NCBI GenBank assembly: GCA_947497185.1
Contig: CANMFL010000003.1
Location: 310,001 to 374,000 of the forward strand
Length of the DNA: 64,000 bases
Source of the DNA: an uncultured Paracoccaceae bacterium
GTDB taxonomy: Bacteria; Pseudomonadota; Alphaproteobacteria; Rhodobacterales; Rhodobacteraceae
Direction of reading: 5' to 3'
Shown here: piece after piece, positions 54,143 through 62,505 of the stretch
Layout of the letters: every line of letters begins with the position of its first letter
Numbering within the stretch: the first letter of the stretch is position 1
Notes under the pieces: generated by a model
The model's input: only the letters and a program-made list of their open reading frames with translations
The model's database searches: none
What the model was told of the DNA's origin: nothing
Made by a program: the position numbers and the translations under genes

Positions 54143-55014
54143 TGCAGTCCAACAATACGCGCCTTGGCATCGCCTTAATGATCGGCACGACCTTTATCTT
54201 TGCCATTCAAGACGGGATTTCCCGTCACCTTGCCGGCGAATACAACGTGCTGATGATCGTGATGATCCGCTATTGGTTTTTCGCGGCCTTCGTCATCGCG
54301 ATTGCACGACGTCAGGCCGGATCAATCCGTGCTGCGGCCACGACGCAGCAACCTTTTGTCCAAATTTGCCGTGGTCTTTTGTTGAGCGCTGAAATCTGCG
54401 TCATGGTCGCGGGCTTTGTTCTTTTGGGCCTGATCGAAAGCCACGCGATTTTCGCAAGCTATCCCTTGTTGGTCGCGGCCCTATCCGGCCCGATTTTGGG
54501 TGAAGCAGTCGGCTGGCGCAGGTGGGCCGCGATTGGCGTCGGCTTTGTCGGTGTGCTGATCATCTTGCAGCCGGGCATCACCGTTTTCGCCCCTGCCGCG
54601 ATTATTCCACTGATCGCCGCGCTGATGTTTGCGCTTTATTCATTATTGACGCGCTATGCTGCCCGCAAAGATAGCGCCGCGACCAGTTTTTTCTGGACGG
54701 GTACTGTTGGCGCGGTTTTGTTGACGGTTATCGGGGCCACCTCGTGGGAGCCGATGATCGCACGCGATTGGGCGTGGATGGCGACCTTGTGTGTGACGGG
54801 TGCCGCGGGTCATTTCCTGCTGATCAAATGCTACGAAGCCGCAGAGGCAAGCGCGGTGCAGCCATTTGCCTACCTGCAACTCGTGTTCGCAACCGCAATT
54901 GGCCTGCTGATGTTCGGCGAAGTGCTAGAACTTCACGTCGCACTTGGCGCGGGGCTTGTGATTGCGTCCGGATTATTCACCGTTTGGCGGGCACGGCAGG
55001 TTGCAAAATCCTAG
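54142..55014 (+). CDS. DMT-superfamily transporter (EamA domains)
   Basis: A 290-residue membrane protein with two EamA repeats, about ten helices. The first repeat begins MIGTTFIFAIQDGISRHLAG and the second near FALYSLLTRYAARKDSA. The superfamily exports amino acids, amines or nucleotides; the substrate is unknown. It overlaps mnmD by one base and converges on the lytic transglycosylase with four bases shared. Confidence 0.85.
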   Translation: MQSNNTRLGIALMIGTTFIFAIQDGISRHLAGEYNVLMIVMIRYWFFAAFVIAIARRQAGSIRAAATTQQPFVQICRGLLLSAEICVMVAGFVLLGLIESHAIFASYPLLVAALSGPILGEAVGWRRWAAIGVGFVGVLIILQPGITVFAPAAIIPLIAALMFALYSLLTRYAARKDSAATSFFWTGTVGAVLLTVIGATSWEPMIARDWAWMATLCVTGAAGHFLLIKCYEAAEASAVQPFAYLQLVFATAIGLLMFGEVLELHVALGAGLVIASGLFTVWRARQVAKS

Positions 55015-57083
55015 TTACCAGGCCGTGAGATCGGACGGATGCTAGTTGCAGCGCTTGGCGCGGGAATAGTCGCGGGTGCTGCAATTGCGGGTGCCGTGGA
55101 TGTGGAAACAACGGGCACAGGTGCGGTGGGGCGCGTTTGCGGGCGGATCAAAGGTTTGTCCCCGATCAGCAAAGCGGTGAATTCAATCGGTCCTGTCTGC
55201 CCAGTCAGTCGCGCACGGTAAACCGGAATGGATTCAGTCACGCGCATCACGTAATTGCGGGTTTCGCGGAACGGGATGTGTTCAATCCAATCGACCACAT
55301 CGGCTTCGCCAATACGCGGATCGCCGCGATCATCCATCCAATTCCTTGGCCTGCTGGGGCCTGCGTTATAGCCTGCGGCGATCTGTACGGGTGAATCGCC
55401 AAACTGCTCTTGCAGCATGGCTAGATATTTCGACCCAAGCTGTGCGTTGTAATTCCAGTCCGACGTCAAACGCGATTTGGAGTATGGCAAGCCCAGGAAA
55501 CCTGCGACCTCTTCTGCGGTGGCGGGAATCAATTGCATCAGGCCTAGCGCCCCGACAGGGCTGCCCGCACCTGCGTTAAATTCACTTTCACGGCGCGCAA
55601 TCGACAAGGACAGCGCGTTTTCCACCGGCAGTTCCATCGACGCCACGCCGTGCATCGGGAAATACGCGGATGGGACGATGATGCCACGGGCGGCGGCGGC
55701 CTTGCCCAGCAAGACCGCGTAGTATGAATGATCCAATTCTTCCATCAGCGCGGCCAAACGTCCGGTATCAACCGCATCTAGCTGACGACCCAACTCTGCG
55801 AAGAACTGTGTGGCCAGCCCGCGTTCGCCTGCCTCTAGCAGCGCCAAGCCCGCGATCACCAGCGGATTTTCCATCACGTCCGCGCCTTGCCAATCACGCG
55901 CATCGGCACGTCCGGTCAATGTGGGGTCCAGCGTCATGCCAAGCTGTTCTGCCGCGAGCAAACCGTAGAAACCCGTTTGGTGTTCAGCCGCTTCGGCAAA
56001 GGCAAGCGCCGCCGCATTTGCGTCCCCCAATGCCTGATAGGCCCGCCCGCGCCAGTATCCGGCACGACCGACTGATATCGGCGAATCCACGGCGGCGGTC
56101 ATCGTTTCAAAATGTGCCAAGGCCAGTGTCGGGTTTTCAAGGTAGCGCAAGGCGATGTAGCCCGACAGCCATTCCAGATCGGCAAAGGAACTGCCTTCTG
56201 TCAAAAAGTGTTTCGAGGCGAGATCATAAGCACTGTTGATCCGGCCTTCGCGCATTTCCCACCGCGCCAGCACTCTACGCCAGCTTGCCCAGCGAAACGG
56301 ATCGCCCAGCGCCTCGGCAGATGTGGACCGTCCGCGCAAAATCGTTATTGCTTCGGTCCGCTCGCCATCGCCAGCCAGCCAGTTGTAGCGATCATAGGCA
56401 AGCCCCGGATTGCGCAGCAACGCGGCGGGCACTGCTTCGACAGCTTCTGGAATACCACGTTCACGGATGTAGGCGATGCGTGCGGACACTAATGCGGCTT
56501 GATCGTCGTCCAGCAAGGGCAACATCAACGCGGCCTCATCGGTAAGCCACCGCCACAGCAGGTTATCAGCGCGTTTCGCGTGATGCGGGGCGACCACATC
56601 GGCAAAACCGTCCAGAATTGCGGTCCGGTCGACTGACAATAACCGCAAGTCCAGCCACGCAGCGACGATGACGTCGTTCGCGGCGTCAGGTTTGCCTTGT
56701 GCAATCAACGCTTCTGCTAAACGCACAGCGCCGACGCCAGTTTCGGGCGGTATATCACCAAACCAAGCAATCACCGCGTCGGGGTCTGCACCTTTTTCCA
56801 ATGCGCGCTCGGCTCTGACCTGCAGCGTTTGCAATCCGGGCCATGTTTGGTGGTCCGCCATAAAACGGAGGTAGTCGTCAAAGTCCCCCTCACCTTCGCG
56901 CAACTGCATCCATGTCAGTAGATCACGCGACACGTCGTTATCAACGTTCGCAAATGCGGCGTCAAAATCACCGTCGTTGGCCAGCTGAATCGCATCAACG
57001 AGCGCGGGATCAGCGTCCTGCGCAAACGCAGGGGTCAGCCCGAAAGCGACAACGAAAGTGGAAATCAGGAAGCGCATAAACAT
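55011..57083 (-). CDS. Soluble lytic murein transglycosylase (Slt70-like)
   Basis: Periplasmic enzyme of 690 residues. Signal peptide MRFLISTFVVAFGLTPAFA (the ATG three residues in, at 57077, is equally possible). The long alpha-superhelical part fills residues 20-480. The catalytic SLT domain has SIARRESEFNAGAGSPVGAL with the essential Glu, then LMQLIPATAEEVA and AAGYNAGPSRPRNW. A Pro/Ala/Thr-rich C-terminal tail is unusual. It cleaves glycan strands to 1,6-anhydromuropeptides. dapA is divergent from it. Confidence 0.92.
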   Translation of the reverse strand: MFMRFLISTFVVAFGLTPAFAQDADPALVDAIQLANDGDFDAAFANVDNDVSRDLLTWMQLREGEGDFDDYLRFMADHQTWPGLQTLQVRAERALEKGADPDAVIAWFGDIPPETGVGAVRLAEALIAQGKPDAANDVIVAAWLDLRLLSVDRTAILDGFADVVAPHHAKRADNLLWRWLTDEAALMLPLLDDDQAALVSARIAYIRERGIPEAVEAVPAALLRNPGLAYDRYNWLAGDGERTEAITILRGRSTSAEALGDPFRWASWRRVLARWEMREGRINSAYDLASKHFLTEGSSFADLEWLSGYIALRYLENPTLALAHFETMTAAVDSPISVGRAGYWRGRAYQALGDANAAALAFAEAAEHQTGFYGLLAAEQLGMTLDPTLTGRADARDWQGADVMENPLVIAGLALLEAGERGLATQFFAELGRQLDAVDTGRLAALMEELDHSYYAVLLGKAAAARGIIVPSAYFPMHGVASMELPVENALSLSIARRESEFNAGAGSPVGALGLMQLIPATAEEVAGFLGLPYSKSRLTSDWNYNAQLGSKYLAMLQEQFGDSPVQIAAGYNAGPSRPRNWMDDRGDPRIGEADVVDWIEHIPFRETRNYVMRVTESIPVYRARLTGQTGPIEFTALLIGDKPLIRPQTRPTAPVPVVSTSTAPAIAAPATIPAPSAATSIRPISRPGN

Positions 57084-57224
57084 GGACCCTATGGGATGTG
57101 TATCATCAAAGTAAGTGTCCTCGGTTAATACACAATGCCGAACTTGTTCATCGGCGGAAAGCTGTCTAGGTTTCGCGCGACTTTAATGGGGCGAATCTGC
57201 CTCACGCACATAAGGAAATGCGTC

Positions 57225-58097
57225 ATGATCACAGGGTCTCTTCCCGCGCTCGTCACGCCGTTTACGAACGGCCAGGTGGATCGTGATGCGCTTAAGAAGC
57301 TCGTCAACTGGCACGTCGAACAAGGCAGCCATGGTTTGGTGCCTGTTGGGACAACTGGCGAAAGCCCGACGTTGACCCATTCCGAGCATGACGAAGTGGT
57401 CAAAATCGTGGTGGAAACCGCTGCTGGCCGTATTCCGGTTGTCGCAGGTGCCGGATCAAACAACACTGTTGAGACTGTCCGCCTTGTGAATGCCGCCAAA
57501 GCTGCGGGCGCTGATGCGGCTCTTGTTGTCAGCCCCTACTATAACAAGCCGACCCAAGCGGGCCTGATCGCGCATTTCACTGCGGCGGCTGACTGCGGCT
57601 TGCCGATTATTCTGTACAACATCCCAGGTCGGTCGGTTGTGGACATCTCACCCGCGACAATGGGCGAGTTGGCAAAGCACCCGATGATCGTAGGCGTCAA
57701 AGACGCAACTGGCGATCTGGCGCGCGTTCCGCGCACGCGGATGTCCTGCGGTACAGATTTTATCCAAGTCTCGGGCGAAGACGCGACTGCTCTCGGGTTT
57801 AATGCCCACGGCGGGGTTGGCTGCATCTCTGTGACGGCCAATGTGGCCCCTGCGCTATGCGCTGAATTCCAGAATGCGACGCTTGCGGGTGATTATCCCA
57901 AGGCGCTGGCACTGCTGGACCGCCTTATGCCGCTGCATGATGCCATTTTCATCGAGCCCGGCCTTGTTGGTGCGAAGTATGCCATGTCTTTGTTAGGGCT
58001 TTGCAGCGACGAAGTGCGCTTGCCACTGGTTGATCTGACCGATGAGACCAAAGCAAAGGTCAAATCGGCCATGAGATTCGCAGGTTTGCTCGACTAA
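57225..58097 (+). CDS. dapA: 4-hydroxy-tetrahydrodipicolinate synthase
   Basis: First dedicated enzyme of lysine and diaminopimelate synthesis, 290 residues. GTTGESPTL carries the Thr of the catalytic triad, YNIPGRSVV carries the active-site Tyr, and VGVKDATGD carries the Schiff-base Lys. ATG 57225 has AAGGAA seven bases upstream; the longer frame to 57135 would add 30 unrelated residues. A strong terminator follows at 58180-58214. Confidence 0.95.
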   Translation: MITGSLPALVTPFTNGQVDRDALKKLVNWHVEQGSHGLVPVGTTGESPTLTHSEHDEVVKIVVETAAGRIPVVAGAGSNNTVETVRLVNAAKAAGADAALVVSPYYNKPTQAGLIAHFTAAADCGLPIILYNIPGRSVVDISPATMGELAKHPMIVGVKDATGDLARVPRTRMSCGTDFIQVSGEDATALGFNAHGGVGCISVTANVAPALCAEFQNATLAGDYPKALALLDRLMPLHDAIFIEPGLVGAKYAMSLLGLCSDEVRLPLVDLTDETKAKVKSAMRFAGLLD

Positions 58098-58179
58098 ACC
58101 GCAACAATCGCACACGCCAGCGCGAGCCGCTGAAGCAATTGCGAAACATACGATCACGCGACAGCGACCCACATGAAAT

Positions 58180-58214
58180 ATCCCCGCTTCACATGCTGAG
58201 GCGGGGATTTTTTT
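58180..58214 (+). terminator. Rho-independent terminator of dapA
   Basis: An 11-base-pair stem (58180-58190 with 58198-58208, one G-U pair), seven-base loop, and seven T directly at the stem end. It lies 82 bases after the dapA stop. Confidence 0.9.
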
Positions 58215-58346
58215 CGTGATCGGCACAAGTCTAAAGTGATCCAAAATCAGCCCCAAAACGGGGCTTCTGTTCAGAAATGCCAAGCCCGTGTGCAGCCCTG
58301 CACTGATCCCTCGCGTGTGGTGTCCCGAACAAATTTCAAGGGCATT

Positions 58347-58453
58347 TTTTGATCAAAATCCGTCTCTTTTTCGTGATCAAGAAACCCTTTTCCGCGGCGA
58401 TTTTCTGACCCATCTACCTCTCATCGAACACGGCAAATCACTGTCGCTGATCA
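58347..58453. promoter_or_regulatory. Cluster of TGATCA palindromes upstream of the first exported-protein gene
   Basis: TTTTGATCAAAA at 58347-58358, TGATCA at 58374-58379 and at 58448-58453. Related TGATCG/TGATCC hexamers occur at about 58217 and 58237. Three exact copies in about 110 bases exceed chance for a 6-mer. They may be operator sites; the regulator is unknown. Confidence 0.4.
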
Positions 58454-58499
58454 CAAAATAACAAATGACCACCGCGTCGCATTAAATAGGAAATTAGAC

Positions 58500-58832
58500 A
58501 TGACAAACCTGAAAACATTCGCAGTTGTAGCAGCAACCGTTCTGGCAACAGCAACTTCCGCATCCGCATACAACGCCTTCCCATTCGGCGAAACATTCGA
58601 GCAAACAGACCAACTGCAGCTTGACTTCGTTCGTGCCGAAGGCGCTGGCACAGTAGAAGTATACGACTACGCAAACGGCCAACGTGGTGCACTGCTAGGT
58701 TCTAAAGACGTTCGTTCCGGCGTGACATCAAACGTTAAAGTTGACCTCGGCCTCGGCGCAAACAGCGACATCTTGGCTGTTCTGAACGTTGGCGGCAACG
58801 AAGTGCTGATCAAAGACCTTGACCGTCGCTAA
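58500..58832 (+). CDS. Exported 110-residue protein of unknown function, tandem copy 1
   Basis: Signal peptide of about 23 residues (MTNLKTFAVVAATVLATATS then ASA before YNAF) and a mature part of about 87 residues with no cysteine. The mature part is acidic and begins YNAFPFGETFEQTDQLQLDF; later segments are VYDYANGQRGALLGSK, VTSNVKVDLGLGANSDIL and NVGGNEVLIKDLDRR. I do not recognise a family. Codon use is strongly biased to C-ending codons, as in highly expressed genes. It is followed by a GGGTGGC hairpin and then by a close copy. Confidence 0.85.
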   Translation: MTNLKTFAVVAATVLATATSASAYNAFPFGETFEQTDQLQLDFVRAEGAGTVEVYDYANGQRGALLGSKDVRSGVTSNVKVDLGLGANSDILAVLNVGGNEVLIKDLDRR

Positions 58833-58841
58833 ATTCTAGAC

Positions 58842-58873
58842 GGGTGGCTGCATCCTCCCTAGCGCGGCCACCC
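58842..58873 (+). terminator. Hairpin after exported-protein copy 1
   Basis: GGGTGGC (58842-58848) pairs with GCCACCC (58867-58873), with further pairs TGC/GCG inside. The loop sequence ATCCTCCCTAG resembles that of the hairpin after copy 2, so the duplication includes the 3' structure. The T tail is weak (CTTTTC seven bases later). Confidence 0.5.
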
Positions 58874-58964
58874 CGACCCTTTTCTACCTCCTCCCATGGC
58901 AAATCATTGCCGCAGAATAACACATGCGACCTTCTCCCAGTCGCCCTCCCTAAGGACTAATAAA

Positions 58965-59297
58965 ATGACAAACTTCAAAACACTCGCAGTCGTAGCCGCA
59001 ACTGTTCTGGCAACTGCAACTTCCGCATCCGCATACAACGCCTTCCCATTCGGCGAAACATTCGAGCAAACTGACCAGCTGCAGCTTGACTTCGTTCTGG
59101 CTGAAGGCCCAGGCACAGTAGAAATCTATGACTACGCAAACGGTGAGCGCGGTGCGCTTTTGGGCTCCAAAGCAGTTCGTACTGGCGTGACATCAAACGT
59201 TAAAGTTGACCTTGGCCTCGGCGCAAACAGCGACATCCTTGCTGTTCTGAACGTTGGCGGCTCTGAAGTGCTGATCAAAGATCTCGATCGTCGCTAA
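58965..59297 (+). CDS. Exported 110-residue protein of unknown function, tandem copy 2
   Basis: Differs from copy 1 at about nine of 110 positions (about 92 percent identical), including L4F, F7L, R45L, A49P and N99S-type changes. Signal peptide and mature layout are the same. AAGGA precedes ATG 58965; the earlier in-frame ATG at 58896 would add 23 residues that do not look like a signal sequence. The C-terminal 40 residues are nearly invariant between copies, so they may be the functional part. Expressed as a separate message is suggested by the hairpins on both sides. Confidence 0.85.
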   Translation: MTNFKTLAVVAATVLATATSASAYNAFPFGETFEQTDQLQLDFVLAEGPGTVEIYDYANGERGALLGSKAVRTGVTSNVKVDLGLGANSDILAVLNVGGSEVLIKDLDRR

Positions 59298-59310
59298 GAC
59301 CTTGCTAAAT

Positions 59311-59341
59311 TGGCTGCATCTCCTCCCCTAGGGTGCAGCCA
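59311..59341 (+). terminator. Hairpin after exported-protein copy 2
   Basis: TGGCTGCA (59311-59318) pairs perfectly with TGCAGCCA (59334-59341), loop of 15 bases containing CTCCTCCCCTAG. It is the counterpart of the hairpin after copy 1. Confidence 0.5.
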
Positions 59342-59356
59342 GACTAGCTATTGATG

Positions 59357-59391
59357 CGGTTGGCAGGACTATGTCCTTTGCCAACCGTTTT
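59357..59391. terminator. Strong hairpin overlapping the end of the YcaQ-like gene
   Basis: CGGTTGGCA pairs with TGCCAACCG (59357-59365 with 59379-59387), an inner GGAC/GTCC pair closes on TAT, and TTTT follows on the plus strand. The loop contains the TAG stop of the convergent YcaQ-like gene, so the terminator is part of that coding sequence. Confidence 0.75.
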
Positions 59392-60559
59392 CATATCTCA
59401 CATCATCACATCCGCCGAACCGCGCAGCACGGGCAATTTTGCCCTGCAGACGTTTGATCCGGCCTGCCCCCAAACGCACAGATTGTTCCGGCCAGAATGC
59501 GGTCACCCCCAAGGTTGTGCCTTGGCGTTTCATGTCGATACGTCCGATCAACTGGTCGCCTTCCATCACCGGGAAAACGTAGTAGCCGTATTGGCGTTTC
59601 GCCGCGGGTACGAAAATTTCGATACGGTAGTGGAACCCGAACAACCGCTCTGCCCGTTTACGATCCCGCAAGGCTGGATCAAAGGGCGACATAATCCGCA
59701 CCCGCGTCGATAGTTTTGGTAATGTCAGGTCCAGCACGTCTGGTCGCGCAAAACTGCGGCGCAGCTTGCCATCAACGCCCGCGACGTCGACCTCGATGAT
59801 CGTGCCTTCCGCCAATGCGTTTTTGCACCATTCGCGCGCCTCAGCCGGCGTGACCAGCGCAAAGAACGCGGCGATTTCGCCTGATGTCGCGAAGCCCAAT
59901 TTATCCATCGCAAATCCGCAGGCCCAATCGACGGTCTCATCCGGTGCGATCCGCGCATTTAGCGCATCCGCTGGGATCACCCGTTCGGTGAGGTCGTATA
60001 TCTTGGTAAAGTTCTCGCGCCTGACAACAGAGACCTGCCCCGAGCGCCATAAGTATTCCAACGCGGTTTTCGATGGATGCCAGTCCCACCAACAGCCCTT
60101 GCCGCGTTCCTCGTCAGTTCCGACGTCACCAGATGTGCAACACCCATGATCCGAGATATGACGCAGCACCTCGTCGATCTTCTTAGTGAAGTCGTCGCGC
60201 CGCCAGTCTTTCCATCGGCTTTCCAACCACGCAGCATCACGGGCAAATTTTAACCGCCAATGCGGGAAATGCGCCATGGAAATCGCAGAGGCATCGTGGG
60301 TCCAGTGTTCAAAGACGCCCCGATCTACAGTCAGCAGATTCGATAAATGCGCAGGTCGATATTGTTGACGCCGCGACCACAGGATCAAATCATGCGCACG
60401 GGCAAAGGTATTTACGGAATCGAGTTGGACAAAGCCTAGATCGTCCACTGCTGCTTGCAGATCCGCCCCCTTACCTGTTCCTGTTGGCGCATCGACCAAA
60501 CCATGTCTCGACAGGAAAACGTGTCGGGCGCGATCATTAGGAATGACGGGAACTGGCAA
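59369..60559 (-). CDS. Winged-helix DNA glycosylase of the YcaQ/AlkX family
   Basis: A 396-residue protein of the HTH_42 (DUF1006) family. The N-terminal part has the family segment [20 protein letters not shown], the middle has [20 protein letters not shown], and [19 protein letters not shown] lies in the C-terminal half. YcaQ of E. coli removes interstrand crosslinks and alkylated bases; the activity here is inferred. It starts at 60559 and is divergent from smpB. Confidence 0.82.
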   Translation of the reverse strand: MPVPVIPNDRARHVFLSRHGLVDAPTGTGKGADLQAAVDDLGFVQLDSVNTFARAHDLILWSRRQQYRPAHLSNLLTVDRGVFEHWTHDASAISMAHFPHWRLKFARDAAWLESRWKDWRRDDFTKKIDEVLRHISDHGCCTSGDVGTDEERGKGCWWDWHPSKTALEYLWRSGQVSVVRRENFTKIYDLTERVIPADALNARIAPDETVDWACGFAMDKLGFATSGEIAAFFALVTPAEAREWCKNALAEGTIIEVDVAGVDGKLRRSFARPDVLDLTLPKLSTRVRIMSPFDPALRDRKRAERLFGFHYRIEIFVPAAKRQYGYYVFPVMEGDQLIGRIDMKRQGTTLGVTAFWPEQSVRLGAGRIKRLQGKIARAARFGGCDDVRYENGWQRT

Positions 60560-60660
60560 AGCGGTCTCACTTTTCTATACGTCTTATAACCAAAGACATT
60601 CCACACTCTGCCCAGTCCGGCCTTGTAGATCAACGACCCATCGCCTATCTCAATACGACC

Positions 60661-61137
60661 ATGGCAAAGAAACCTAAAGAAAAGACAAACTACAAAGTCA
60701 TCGCCGAAAATCGGCGTGCCCGGTACGACTATGCCATCGAGGAAGATCTCGAAGTGGGCATCATCTTGCAAGGGTCCGAAGTGAAATCGCTGCGCATTGG
60801 CCAGTCGAATATCGCTGAAAGCTATGCATCTGTGGACGATGGCGAATTGTGGCTGACAAACGCTTACATTGCGCCATACGACGCGGCGATGTTCCCGCAT
60901 GAGCCACGCCGCAAACGCAAGCTGTTGGTTCGCAATCGCGAGTTAATCAAGATGGCGAACGCCACCAACCGCGAGGGTATGACCCTTGTGCCGCTGGTGA
61001 TGTATTTCAACGACAAAGGCATGGTAAAACTCAAGATTGCGACAGCCAAAGGTAAGAAAAACCACGACAAACGCGCCACCGAAGCAAAGCGCGATTGGGG
61101 CCGTCAAAAGCAACGTCTGTTGCGGCACGGGGAATAA
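60661..61137 (+). CDS. smpB: SsrA-binding protein SmpB
   Basis: tmRNA-binding protein of trans-translation, 158 residues. [20 protein letters not shown], then [19 protein letters not shown], and the basic C-terminal tail ([20 protein letters not shown]) are all typical. The tmRNA gene itself is not in this window. No strong ribosome site is seen before the ATG. Confidence 0.96.
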   Translation: MAKKPKEKTNYKVIAENRRARYDYAIEEDLEVGIILQGSEVKSLRIGQSNIAESYASVDDGELWLTNAYIAPYDAAMFPHEPRRKRKLLVRNRELIKMANATNREGMTLVPLVMYFNDKGMVKLKIATAKGKKNHDKRATEAKRDWGRQKQRLLRHGE

Positions 61138-61230
61138 CCCCCGCAATCTCCCATCCTTAGACCTGTCGCAAATGTGTTAACGTTTGCGTCATAAAATAAG
61201 CGATACGCTTATCAAAAAAGGACGGGGACT

Positions 61231-61524
61231 ATGGAAACACTTATTGCACAACTTATCGCGGGTGCTGTTGGCGGCAATGCTGCTGGCGCTGGCGTGAAAT
61301 CTGCCTCTATGGGCACAACATTGAATTCAATCGTTGGATTGATCGGTGGTCTTGGTGGCGGTCAGATCATCGGTATGTTGACTGGCGGCGCTGCGGTCGC
61401 TGGCGAAGCGGCAGCACCCGGCGGCGGTCTTGGCGATATTGTCGGCTCTCTTGTCGGCGGCGGTGCTGGTGGCGCTATCCTGACTGCGGTTGTTGGCATG
61501 ATCAAAAACAAGATGGCTGGCTAA
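61231..61524 (+). CDS. Glycine-rich 97-residue protein of unknown function
   Basis: Hydrophobic, glycine- and alanine-rich protein with two possible membrane segments (LIAQLIAGAVGGNAAGAGV and IVGSLVGGGAGGAILTAVVG) but no charged domain. The ending MIKNKMAG is basic. Glycine-zipper-like spacing (GGxxGG) is evident. It has a ribosome site (AAAGGAC) and its own terminator, so it is a real gene. I do not recognise a characterised family. Confidence 0.8.
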   Translation: METLIAQLIAGAVGGNAAGAGVKSASMGTTLNSIVGLIGGLGGGQIIGMLTGGAAVAGEAAAPGGGLGDIVGSLVGGGAGGAILTAVVGMIKNKMAG

Positions 61525-61543
61525 AACCCACCCCATACGCATC

Positions 61544-61573
61544 AAAGGGCGCCCTAACTGGGGCGTCCTTTTT
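61544..61573 (+). terminator. Rho-independent terminator of the glycine-rich gene
   Basis: An 11-base-pair stem with one G-U pair (61544-61554 with 61561-61571), a six-base loop, and TTTTT across the stem end. It lies 20 bases past the stop. Confidence 0.88.
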
Positions 61574-61651
61574 CGTTCATGGTCAATGTTTGCTTGTCAG
61601 AGTTGACGCACCGCGATAGTCACAGCCTCGATCTTTGCAGAGGCGGACGCC

Positions 61652-62500
61652 ATGACCGACGACCCACAAACTCTCGTCAGCGCTGATTGGCTGGCGGCCC
61701 ATTTAAAGGACTCGGACCTGCGTATTTTCGACGCGACATGGTTCTTGCCGACAATGGAACGTGACGCAAAAGCCGAATATGACGCGGGTCACATCCCCGG
61801 TGCGCGGTTCTTTGACATCGACGAAATATCCGACCAGCGATCAGAGCTGCCCCACATGGCACCGCCGGTTGAGAAATTTATGTCCCGTATGCGGGCGATG
61901 GGAGTCGGCGACGGGCATCAAGTTGTGGTCTATGACTCGCTTGGTCTGTTTTCTGCCGCCCGTGTTTGGTGGCTTTTCCGTCTGATGGGGCAGAAAAATA
62001 TCGCCGTGCTGGATGGCGGATTGCCGAAATGGCTAGCCGCAGGACACCCGATTACCAAAGATAAGCCGACGATCCGCGACCGTCATATGACCGTGGTCCC
62101 ACGCAACGACCTCGTCAAAGATGTGACCCAAGTCGCCCGCGCCGCCAAGCTGGGCGATTACACCATCATCGACGCCCGCGCCGCTGATCGTTTCCGTGGC
62201 GAAGCCGACGAGCCGCGTGCTGGTATGCGCAAAGGCCATATCCCCGGCGCTTATAACGTCCCATTTACAACGCTGCTCAATGCTGACGGCACAATGAAAG
62301 ACCCTGACGGCATCCGTGCCGTCTTTACTACGGCAGGCGCTGACCTGACCAAGCCTGTGATCACCACATGCGGATCAGGTGTGACAGCGGCCGTCTTGGC
62401 GCTGGCTCTCGAACGGATCGGCAAAACCGATCATTCTTTATACGACGGCTCATGGTCCGAATGGGGCATGTACGCCGATCTCCCGATACAAACCGGATAA
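61652..62500 (+). CDS. sseA: 3-mercaptopyruvate sulfurtransferase
   Basis: Two rhodanese domains in 282 residues. The active-site loop is CGSGVTA (about residue 238), which is the mercaptopyruvate sulfurtransferase form rather than the CRKGVT form of thiosulfate rhodanese. The N-terminal domain begins VSADWLAAHLKDSDLRIFDA, and the C-terminal domain has FRGEADEPRAGMRKGHIPGA. It supplies sulfane sulfur or acts in cysteine breakdown. Five bases separate it from the aminotransferase gene. Confidence 0.92.
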   Translation: MTDDPQTLVSADWLAAHLKDSDLRIFDATWFLPTMERDAKAEYDAGHIPGARFFDIDEISDQRSELPHMAPPVEKFMSRMRAMGVGDGHQVVVYDSLGLFSAARVWWLFRLMGQKNIAVLDGGLPKWLAAGHPITKDKPTIRDRHMTVVPRNDLVKDVTQVARAAKLGDYTIIDARAADRFRGEADEPRAGMRKGHIPGAYNVPFTTLLNADGTMKDPDGIRAVFTTAGADLTKPVITTCGSGVTAAVLALALERIGKTDHSLYDGSWSEWGMYADLPIQTG

Positions 62501-62505
62501 GTCAA

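Larger units (their letters stand above)
58098..58499. other. Non-coding region between dapA and the tandem exported-protein genes
   Basis: 402 bases without a gene. They hold the dapA terminator (58180-58214), a small AGCCCC/GGGGCT hairpin (58249-58265), and three TGATCA hexamers (58350, 58374 and 58448 by first base of the hexamer region), the first within TTTTGATCAAAA. The 3' 50 bases are AT-rich and end in AGGAAAT before the start codon. Confidence 0.6.
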
